Assembly (NCBI GenBank): GCA_033439765.1
Contig: JAULSN010000003.1
Location: forward strand, 992,001 to 1,056,000
Source: Lasiosphaeria ovina
Taxonomy: Eukaryota; Ascomycota; Sordariomycetes; Sordariales; Lasiosphaeriaceae
Length of the DNA stretch: 64,000 bases
Direction of reading: 5' to 3'
The notes below the pieces were generated by a model. The model saw nothing but the letters and a program-made list of their open reading frames with translations. It did not search any database and had not been told where the DNA came from. Positions 1 through 8,360 of the stretch are shown here, piece after piece (within the stretch, counting starts at the first letter, position 1; the number at the start of each line of letters is the position of its first letter). A program made the translations under genes and the position numbers.

Positions 1-346
1 CGGCAGCGGCTAGATCGTAATTTAATGTGGCCGGCCGCAGAACCCAACACATCGACGGCATCCAACAGGCTTGTTGGGTCTGTTTAGGCGGCGAGGTTCA
101 ATCGACCTGCCGGCCTGAAACTGTTACGAGCAGAGAGAGACAGAGAGTCGAGAATCTCACGCGTCCGCGCCCCCTCCGTAAAATAAATCTGTTGGCAGTT
201 GCCGCCAACCATCCCTCTGCAATCTGGAGTTTCAGGGCAGGTCAGCTGCTACTGCTGCTGCTGATGATGATGATGACGTTTACTTGCTCGGTCCGTTGAC
301 TCTAACCTGGACTCCATCGCTACGAGCTCCCGACCTCGCTGCTAGG

Positions 347-353
347 TATAAAG
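347..353 (+). promoter_or_regulatory. TATA-like box upstream of the small ORF at 547
   Basis: TATAAAG lies about 195 bases before the ATG at 547 and is followed by a pyrimidine-rich leader, as is common in fungal promoters. Nothing else recognisable was seen in bases 1-546. Confidence 0.4.
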
Positions 354-546
354 CCAAGAGCATTACCCCGAGAAGATTAGGAGAAAAAAACAGCAAGCTA
401 TCCACAACAATCCCAACCCAACAACATTCTAACATCGACTTTCTTTCCAAAACCTTCATCCAGCTCCAATACCTGTTTCCTCCCATTCATCAACAGCTTC
501 CCTTTTGCACATCCCTGGTTTTTTTGGTTTTTTTGACACCGTTACA

Positions 547-759
547 ATGTGCCACTGGTTTGTCAACGGCTACGCCTGCGGCCACGTCATCGTCGAGGCA
601 TGGCAGCCGACACCCGGAGCCGGATGCCAAAACAACAACGGGCAGGCGACGCATCCGAGGGGCACGCCGGGGGCCACCAATCATGGCACCCCCGTAGCAG
701 GGAAGTGCAACCCTCAATGCACGAACAAGATACCCCCGCCTGCCCCGGTCCGCCGTTGA
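547..759 (+). CDS. Small Cys-containing hypothetical protein (70 aa)
   Basis: This intronless reading frame starts MCHWFVNGYACGHVIVEAW and ends in a basic, proline-rich tail. It has five cysteines, two of them in a CNPQC motif near the end, and no hydrophobic leader long enough to be a signal peptide. The ATG sits in a reasonable context (gttacaATG) after a TATA box and a CT-rich leader, which is why it is preferred to in-frame codons upstream. Fungi encode many short cytosolic proteins that open with MC-x-W and carry scattered Cys/His, but I cannot name the family. It could also be a chance ORF. Confidence 0.45.
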   Translation: MCHWFVNGYACGHVIVEAWQPTPGAGCQNNNGQATHPRGTPGATNHGTPVAGKCNPQCTNKIPPPAPVRR

Positions 760-1189
760 GTGCCTACCTACCTTGATACCTACCTAGGTACCAAGAACGT
801 ATCAAGGTACACTTTTTAACAGGTAAGTTTGCGCTCCCCAACCTAACAATTCCTTTCTTTTGCCTCTGATACACACTAACATCTATTACCGCCCCCTTTA
901 TACAGTTCCTACTTCGGTAGGTAGCTATTATCGGGACTGCTTTGCTGGCAGGGCAGTTGGTAGTTAGTATAGTGAGAAAAGAGGGGACTACTTTTTCTCT
1001 CGGCTAATGGTCGTTTGCTTGGATACGGAGCTTACTTTGTTTACTTTGTTGGCTTTAGCTCTCAAATAGGTAAATGTGCTGGGCACAAATACTAAACCAC
1101 TCGTTTCGTCGTTGACTGCTTGTACCTAACAACCTCGGTGATAACGAGAACGTGTAATATCGCCGTTAAGGAGGCATCGGCTCCGTAAT
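760..1189. other. Intergenic, no gene seen
   Basis: This stretch is T-rich with CCTACCTACC-type runs around 765-790. No coding frame with family resemblance was found on either strand. Confidence 0.5.
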
Positions 1190-2036
1190 CTTTAGTGATT
1201 TTCCAAAATTGAAGCTGTTGGCAGTGTGCCCCAACTTTTGGCCGAATAATCCAATAAGTCGGCTTCCGCGTTGGCATCAGTTGGGAAATTGAGAAGGTCA
1301 AGATAGACTGTATGGGACTCTGCAAGTACCGTATGTGCTAGGCGAATGCTGAACGTATGCGCCCATATTGCAAAAGTTGGACCCGACAAGGACGCAGCGA
1401 AAGGGGGAGAAACTCCCTCGCCGTCTGATGGAGGAAGTAGGTCTTCTCGTCGTGCACCGTGACAAATAGCCCATACCACTCTCGGAGACGCAGCTTGAAC
1501 GCTTTGTCGGGTTCTAGGTAGGGGGTGTCCAGGGTTAAGCCGAGTTCAATTTGCATCTCGCGAAGCGTGAGCGGGCGGTATGCGGCGAGGAGGATGAGAA
1601 TAGCTGTCCTGGTTTCGTTTGGTTTGGTGGATCGGCTCAAGATCTTCTCGTACGCCTCGTCTACCGTGGCGGGTAGGAGAACGGCCTCGTCAACTCCTCG
1701 AACGGTGCTTTTGATAGTGGTGTTTTCCAAGTAATCGAAGACGAGGTATAACTAGAGATATGTTCGATGACTAATGCCCATAAGGCGTTATCTTCGGTTT
1801 TTCCTGAGGTCGTCGTTGAACTTGCTCATCCGGCCAACTCGGTACTCGATGACCGAATTGATATCCTCACAAATGGTCTCTGAATCATCATCGCCCTTGA
1901 TTCGGATGTTGGGAAATGTCTTCTCGAACTTTTGAATGTCCTGGATCGTGCCTTCGTAGGGTCGACTGGCAATGAGGATATCCATAAGGCGAGAAAGGGG
2001 ACTAATTAATGCTGAGCTTTCCTTGCTTACTGCCAA
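1190..2036 (-). pseudogene. Degraded NACHT NLR fragment
   Basis: Pieces in different frames of the minus strand read in the order of a fungal NACHT/ankyrin-type NLR. At 2036-1788, ILIASRPYEGTIQDIQKF then FPNIRI and VIEYRV matches the region after Walker B. At 1730-1338, ILSRSTKPNETRTAILILL, YRPLTLREMQIELGL and GLFVTVHDEKTYFLHQTA match the winged-helix end of NACHT. At about 1410-1192, a third frame (RLAHTVLAESHTVYLDLLNF, YSAKSWGT) matches the start of the following helical region. The P-loop part is missing and the frames are joined by at least two lesions. The family assignment rests on these characteristic strings. The fragment is too broken to make an NLR. Confidence 0.75.
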
Positions 2037-3401
2037 GACCCTGCCCGGCGTCGGGCACTCCTAGACCACCGGGCACCGGGACTGCCTGCTGCCAAGTTTT
2101 CCCCACTCACCGAGCAACTCCTTATTAGCTGTCCCCTATAACCACCGTCACAGGTTCGGAGCTTCCCGTTCCTGCAGTTTACCCAGTATATAACGAGGTT
2201 CGTAACACTTCGGTAGTAGTCTTTAACAGCGTAAGGAAGAGGGAAAATCGGTTAAAAAATTGTAGTATATAATAAATAGGATATTAATATTTATAGATCT
2301 AACTAACTAGAGAGTTGAGAGCTAATATAGCGGCCTACTCGAGATGGACTGAGGAAATAGTAAGCGAATTTTTTTTTTGAAAAGGTTAAGAAGGTAAGAG
2401 TAAGGATGGCTATAAAATAGGCCCTACGAGTAGGCTCTTAAAATATGTAAGTAAGTATTTATATATTCTTCGGCGATCCCAGTTTTGGGCCAGCTATAGT
2501 ACGAGCACTTCCCTCGCGAAAAGTTGCCTATTTTCATCTTCTGAGCTCTAAGCACTTAGATTACTACCCATCTGGTCTAACCCAATTTTAGTTACCTCCC
2601 TGATGATTTCATCGATGTTGCCTGAGCAAAAGTGGCGAGGGGTGTTGTGGTTGACAAGGGCTGAGGAGAGCAATATTCGGGACTCGCAACAGACTAATTA
2701 CTCCCCACATAATTATGGGCAGACGGGCAAGATGGTGAGGTTCCTGGCCGGTTCTTTTTGGAACCTGGCGCTGGACTAATGGTTGCTTATTTGTTGTCTC
2801 GTTTGAAAGGCTGTCTTGTGCCAATGCAGGTAAACCTGAACTCAACCGTCCTCAGCCTGCGGCTCAAGTCCACCCGCTTTTTCGATGCGCCACTGTCCAA
2901 CGGCCTTTGATCCTTTGACAACTGTGCATCTTATTGGCTCAGAGAACCAGAAGTGGGTAATGTTCCATATAGCCAATGGGGAGCTCCAGAAGTCGAGTGA
3001 AACAAGTCGAGGGAAACAACTTGTTCCCACCCACGCCAAATGCTAGATTCTGCAGTTGGATAGAGGGAGGGGAGTTCATTGGCTCCGCCATGGAAGTTGG
3101 CTAGAAATGGCAGCCAGTGTCCCAATAGCTAACGAGACTTTGCTCCCGGGGTTCCTAACTCCCGCTAGAGGGACGCTCCACCCTCGTCGCCGGCCGGAAT
3201 TCCACCGGAGGAGGGACGCTCCATCCTCGCCGGTTGGAAGTCCGAAGCTGTGGAGTATTGAGTGGAGAGAACATGACTATACACACCTGAATTCCCCATG
3301 ATACCGGCCCTGAAACGCACGCTTGGCCGCGCATACGCCCGCTGTTGGGCGATCGTGAGCGGTGCAAGCGCCGCACGCACGCCACCATTCCTTGTTCTAA
3401 C
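2037..3401. other. Intergenic with an AT-rich block and a short direct repeat
   Basis: Bases about 2215-2470 are strikingly TA-rich (many ATA/TAT steps), like RIP-affected DNA. Bases about 3167-3235 hold an imperfect direct duplication of a GAGGGACGCTCCA-containing unit of roughly 41 bases. Bases about 3089-3120 (TGGAAGTTGGCTAGAAATGG) resemble 4631-4660 upstream of the next FHA-like copy, so the 5' flanks of the two copies appear to be paralogous. No gene seen. Confidence 0.5.
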
Positions 3402-4076
3402 ATGGCAAGCACGTCGCAGGCACGGCAGGGCAAGACCCCGCCAGTACCAGAAATGAAGGACCACAAGTTGCTATTCTGGCTCGTTGCAGTGAATAATGAG
3501 GCCATCGAGATTTGCAAGGCAAACAAACCCCTTGTGGTACCCTTGGGCATTGAGTCAAACAGGCACGGCGAGACTTCAGCCCTTGGCATCTCGCCAAGCT
3601 GGGGTTCCAAGCGGGTGAGCACGCTGCTGGCGTTTGAGTAAGACGCGACACACGACGACGTCGTACTGCCCTCAGACAAGTTCATATTCTCTGGAGTGGT
3701 GTCCAGCAAGAGCAGTCCGGCACAGAAAGTCCCCCACTTCGGCCTCAACCACTGCTACTTTTATTTGAGACCCGGCACCAGAGACGTGGTGAACTCCTGC
3801 GACGAGTTGCCCCTCCCGGAGCAGTCGCCCGACTCGAACAAGAAGCCCACGTCAAAGTACAACGGCGTTTGGATACAGAAGGACAAGGGGTGCACCGGCG
3901 GGCTCGATCGCGATAAGCACAGGCTGAGAGACTCGGATCCCAGTCCTCGCCACCTAACGATGCTGAGAGTGGTGAGCAACAGGGAACAGTTCATAATCCA
4001 AATTGGAGACGCTACGTTTCGGCATCTGCGGGAGTTCGACAGCTCGAATTCCACCAGCTTGTTTTGTTTCTTCTAG
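3402..4076 (+). pseudogene. FHA-like family copy A, one in-frame stop
   Basis: The frame from ATG 3402 to 4076 would give 224 residues, broken only by TAA at 3639-3641. It carries the family's N-terminal motif (KLLFWLVAVNNEAIEICKA), an STLLAFE-stop-DATHDDVVLP strand pair and the NHCYFYL strand, but no recognisable C-terminal GAIF..W strand. In neighbouring copy B the same place reads TTT GGG CGA GAC; here it is TTT GAG TAA GAC, and every difference is a C-to-T or G-to-A transition. A GTAAGA donor overlaps the stop, but splicing there would remove the conserved DDVVLP strand, so a nonsense mutation is the better reading. Function is unknown; the FHA relation is from motif order. Confidence 0.7.
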
Positions 4077-5261
4077 AGAGGCTGGCATAGGCAAGTGAAG
4101 GACTGTAAAAGTCGATTTCCCGGGGGCTTATTGATAAACCCTCCAGGCCGTGTGGTAGTAGACGAACCGCCCCAGGCCCGGCGAAACTTCGAGAAACGAT
4201 GAAATACCTTGTCCGTATAACGGCTGAGATTGGCCGCATGAGTGTCGCTGCTGGGCAGTTGGCTAAAAGGATATTTCCTGTGCTCATTAGAAGACGAACT
4301 CAGCACATAGCTAGAAAAAAATTCTCAGGCAGCTATTTATGATCTCTAATCAGGTAATTAGTTAGTTGGCTAAGAAGGCTGTCAGATTTTTCTTGAGATT
4401 GGGGAATGAATTTTACACATTCCAAATTGCCAGCCTTGACAATATCTCGTTTGCAAATACGTTTATGACTCTCGACAATAGCCTGGGACCGACCCACAGT
4501 ATTAATTCAAGTTCAAATTAACAAACCAGTTGCTAGAATTGCAACTCGACCGACCGACCAACCACTTGCAACCTGTAGGGGCTAGCTAATTAATCTGCCA
4601 ACGAAGGTGAGCGCTTTGGCCAATCACGCCACAGGAGTTGGCCAGAAAGGGCAACCACTGAGCGTTACGCCAGAGAGACTTCCACATTGCCGTCTGGATG
4701 CCCGCCTGCCCAGCTACCAAGTTCATGAGGTCTCCACCTCGAAACGGCGGAACCCGTGGGACTGACCGTTGGTGAAACGCGCCGCCGTTTCGTTTTGTCC
4801 CAACGCGAGAGCCTAGGCCGCGCGCATCAGCGTGTTGGGCGGCCTGGGCGAGGCCAGCACGATGGATCATTATATCCACAACGGCCGTCCAAACTCCAAA
4901 GTTGTTCTTTGCGTGTATGGCCTGTACCTGGTTGAGCCAGCTGGCTGGCTTGGCCCACGGTCTGACCTCGCGGCTCTTCAGATGGTGGCTTTGCGGTGCT
5001 TCGACTTGCTTGCCGAGCCCCGTTCTGTCTGCGACAGAACATCTCCTCCATATATAGCGAGGGTTGCAGCCACAATCGATCTCGGTCTTGCAAGCCATTC
5101 ACTCTCGGTCTTGCAAACCATTCACTCTCGGTCTCTCGAAGTTGCCTTATTCCGCTGTTCTTTGGTCCCCTTTCTGTTCAACATTCTCACGCCTGCAACA
5201 GCCATCTGCAACGGTCGCAAAGAACAAGACAATCTCAACTCAGTAGATAGTCCTAGAAACA
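4077..5261. other. Intergenic; promoter region of copy B
   Basis: Bases about 4622-4662 resemble the flank upstream of copy A. TATATAG at 5051-5057 is a plausible TATA box about 205 bases before the ATG at 5262. Minus-strand frames across 4586-5102 have no family resemblance and are treated as chance. Confidence 0.45.
5081..5141. repeat. 23-bp tandem repeat in the copy B leader
   Basis: Two units of 23 bases beginning CTCGGTCTTGCAA (5081-5103 and 5104-5126) differ at one base and are followed by a partial third. They lie in the probable 5' leader of copy B. Confidence 0.8.
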
Positions 5262-5790
5262 TGGACTTCCGACGCAAGCACGTCACAGGGCCAGCAGGTC
5301 AAGACTCAGGGGCCCGCTGTTAAAAACCATAAAGAGCAAGCCGTTGCCCTTCAGACTTATCGCTATAAACGCCGCCGCAGTCGATATTTGCGACCTCAAC
5401 AAGCGCCTCGTAGTTCCATCGGGACTGGACGGATTCAAGGAAGTGACCAACCAGCCAGACGTCGCGATTGACGTCTCAGCGGAATGGCATCCGGCACTGG
5501 CGAACTCGTTGCTGACGTTTGGGCGAGACGAAAAGGAAAACGACGTCCACCTTCCCAAGACAGTCTTGGCCTCGCTTTCCGCCCGCAGGCTTGCAAGCAG
5601 CGACCTTTCGGCCATTTCCTTCTTGTACGGCGCGCATCACTGCAAATTCGTCACCGAGGGCGGCGATGTCTTCCTCGTTGACGAGATGCCCGTCCCGGAG
5701 AGAAGCTTTAGCAAGAGCAACCCGGCGCCACAGCCGCATACCGAACTTGCGAGTTACGATGACAAAGGGGCCGCCACGACCATTAAATAG
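5262..5790 (+). pseudogene. FHA-like family copy B, frameshifted
   Basis: ATG 5262 opens MDFRRKHVTGPAGQDSGARC and then stops. The family reading resumes one frame over as KPLPFRLIAINAAAVDICDL, which aligns with copy A's KLLFWLVAVNNEAIEICKA. The shift falls at a TTAAAAACC run near 5320-5326, so a one-base indel is the simplest cause. The rest of the FHA-like core is intact: SLLTFGRDEKENDVHLP, then YGAHHCKF, then DVFLVDEM. The frame ends at 5790 and lacks the C-terminal GAIF..W strand, so the product would be short even if the frame were restored. It lies 1.2 kb downstream of copy A in the same orientation, with related upstream DNA, so the two are probably a tandem duplication. Confidence 0.65.
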
Positions 5791-6229
5791 GAGGAGCGCG
5801 CTCGTTGTTTCCCTAGCCTTGCGGTGCCCAAGGTGAGGAGCCTCAAGAAGTAGTTTTGTATATTGAAGATGCCGAGTTCTGGGTGCCGTGGGAGATCTAC
5901 GGCACCAGCGTTTTGTATGAAAAGTCGGGGCAATAGAATCGGCGCGGAAGCTCTTGGCAATTAGATCCAAAAGGTGGCATAGCGTCTAGAATATGCAATA
6001 TCCTCAACGGCGGTTGGACAAAGATATTCGAAAGGTCTGTTGGGGACGGCGACGACGTGCGTCTCACGCAAGGGCTTCTGTGCCAAGATAATTAGGTAGT
6101 TAGCTAGAGAGATATTTGGGGGTTTTAAAGTCGGGCAATGCACAAAAAAACAGAATTACCGGTTCCAGTGTCTCTGTTCGCACAAAATATCCATGACTCT
6201 TGGCCGCGGCCGTAACTTTAGATTGGGTA
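5791..6229. other. Spacer between copy B and the transposon
   Basis: No gene recognised. The TA dinucleotide at 6228-6229 is the left target-site copy of the pogo element. Confidence 0.5.
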
Positions 6230-6272
6230 ACGTGCGTGATAAGCGAGTGTCGCAGATAAGCGAGTGTCGCAC
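6230..6272 (+). repeat. Left terminal inverted repeat, with internal direct repeat
   Basis: It begins ACGTGCGTGATAAGCGAGTG. Inside it the 17-base unit GATAAGCGAGTGTCGCA occurs twice in tandem (second copy missing nothing essential). The right copy differs only at one base. Confidence 0.95.
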
Positions 6273-6327
6273 TTTCCACGACGCGAAACACCTTTGTACT
6301 CAACACCACTTTTCTCCACCATCCAAT

Positions 6328-8001
6328 ATGCCAACTTCTTCGAACGAAGCCAATATTATCTTGGCCCTCCAAGCCCTCGAACGCGATAAAGATCTAAGTA
6401 TACGACGCGCAGTAGAGATCTATGAAGTTTGCGATAGAACCCTGGGGCGCCGCCGACGCGGTATGCCTGCACGACGCGATATACCGGCCAACTTACGCAA
6501 GCTTACGGATTTGGAAGAGAAAACGATTGTTCAATATATTACTGAGCTATATGTACGCGTATTTCATCCCCGGCTTTCATACGTGGAAGATATGGCTAAC
6601 CGATTACTACGCGAACGCGACGCGCCCCCTATCGGCGTACGATGGGCTTATAACTTCGTCAAGCGCTAGCTAGAACTTCGGACGCGTTTTACGCGTAAAT
6701 ACGACTACTAGAGGGCTAAATACGAAGATCCAACGATTATTCGCGAGTGGTTTGCCCTTGTGTATAATATTAAGGTCAAATACGGTATCCTTAACGACGA
6801 TATTTATAATTTCGACGAGACTGGCTTTATAATAGGCATTATTATCGCTACTATAGTAGTTACTACCTTAGAGGGGCGTAGTAGGGCTAAATAGGCCTAG
6901 CCTAGCAATCGAGAGTGGGCTATAGTTATCCAAGGAGTAAATGCTCTAGGCTAGGCCATCCTACTATTTATTATCTTAGTTAGGTAATATTACCTTACTA
7001 ACTAGTATGAAGAATATAACCTCCCGGCCGACTAGCGTATTATAATAACCAATAATAGCTAGATTACGAATAAGAAAGGTATAGATTGGATTCGTTACTT
7101 CGATTTCTATATAGTATCTCGTATAAAGGGTATATACCGGTTATTAATCCTTAATAGCTACGAAAGCTACTACTCTAAAGAATTCGATAACTATTATAAA
7201 GAGTATAATATTATTATACTTTATATACCTCCATACTCTTCATATATACTCCAGCCTTTAGATGTTGGTTATTTTGGGCCTTTGAAGAAGGCGTATAGCC
7301 GCCAAATTGAGTAGTTTATACGGATGAATATTATACATATTAGTAAGTTGGAGTTTCTTTATATATTTAGAGAGGCGTTTTTTACTTCGATCATAGAAAA
7401 GAACATCCAGGGGGGTTTTACCGGAGCTGGCCTTGTACCGTACGACCTAGAGAGGGTGATATCTAAGCTAGATATACGTATTCGGACCCCAATACCCCCA
7501 GCCTCAAGCCCAACCATAGCACTACCTTGGGCCTCCTAAACGCCATATAACCCTCGAGAGGCTACCTCATAATTAGCATTTATCAAAACTCGAATTTCCA
7601 ACTATTAGGGTAGCTCTCCAACCCCGATGCTGACTACTGTGGATCGATTAGCCAAAGGTATAATGGCTGTGATGCACGAGGTGGCTCTTCTACGTACGGA
7701 GGTCTTAGCATTACGAAAGGCCAATAAGGGGCTTAGTAAGCGACGGAGAGCCAAAAAAACACGTGTGCGGCTTGGAGGGTCACTTACTATATAAGAGGCA
7801 TAGGATCTACTGGATCAGAAGGCTGTGGGTGAGCAGTTAGACCAGGAAACACGACAAAATGGTGGTCGTACAGGGGGGTCTCGGACGAAGATTCGGTGCT
7901 GTGGTGTGTGCGGTAAGCCTGGCCATAATGCACGCACATGCAAGGAGGCTGCAGAATCGTCTGATTCATCTGTTTCTAATTCAGTTATTATTATTTCCTA
8001 A
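6328..8001 (+). pseudogene. Transposase of the pogo element, RIP-like nonsense decay
   Basis: A single frame of 557 codons runs from ATG 6328 to TAA 7999-8001 without frameshifts but with more than ten in-frame stops, mostly TAG, the first at 6667. The N-terminus (MPTSSNEANIILALQALERD) is the helix-turn-helix region. PIGVRWAYNFVKR is the CENP-B/Tc5-type part. The DDE domain follows: YNFDETGF has the first Asp, LLILNSYES has Asn where the second Asp is expected, and SYILQPLDVGYFGPLKKAY has the third region. The C-terminus has a zinc knuckle, CGVCGKPGHNARTC. Loss of the second Asp by G-to-A and CAG-to-TAG changes both fit RIP. The protein cannot be made. Confidence 0.92.
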
Positions 8002-8046
8002 TGTTGTGGTTGTGTAATTGAGGATAGCTGTGGTGGGTTATGAAAC

Positions 8047-8089
8047 GTGCGACACTCGCTTGTCTGCGACACTCGCTTATCACGCACGT
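8047..8089 (-). repeat. Right terminal inverted repeat of the pogo element
   Basis: Inverted copy of 6230-6272 with one base change inside the second internal unit, followed directly by TA at 8090-8091. Confidence 0.95.
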
Positions 8090-8360
8090 TATCTAGATTT
8101 GTGTAATTCGAAGTTGATGGTGTTTTCTCTTAAAGTTGTGCCGCCCCTCTCTTAGCCATTCAAGAGAGACTTCATGTAGACGAGAGCTGGAATCACTATG
8201 TGAGGATTCCAGAAGAGTAGGGTAGTTGTGAAATGAAGCGGTGGCGTATGGCCCCAAGTCGTTCGAGCGCAGCGAGTAGCTCGCCGGAGGGCCGCCAGAG
8301 GCAAAGGTCAGATGAAAGCAAGAGGAGATAAAGTTCACCCCAATTCCTCTTCCAGAACTG

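Larger units (their letters stand above)
6230..8089 (+). mobile_element. pogo/Fot1-type DNA transposon, complete but inactivated
   Basis: A 1860-bp element is bounded by 43-bp terminal inverted repeats (6230-6272 and 8047-8089, one mismatch) and flanked by TA on both sides (6228-6229 and 8090-8091), the target-site signature of the Tc1/mariner superfamily. It contains one transposase frame on the plus strand. Length, TA duplication and transposase type all fit fungal pogo/Fot1 elements. The interior, especially about 6700-7300, is TA-rich and full of TAG/TAA codons, consistent with RIP. The intact ends and TA pair mean the boundaries are reliable. Confidence 0.95.

Noticed and set aside
3638..3676. 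Intron (GTAAGA...CAG) as an explanation for the stop in copy A
   Set aside because: It would be under 40 bases and would remove the conserved DDVVLP strand; nonsense by transition is simpler.
4586..5102. Minus-strand frames of 170 and 91 residues
   Set aside because: No recognisable motifs, overlapping the tandem repeat and TATA box of copy B; likely chance.
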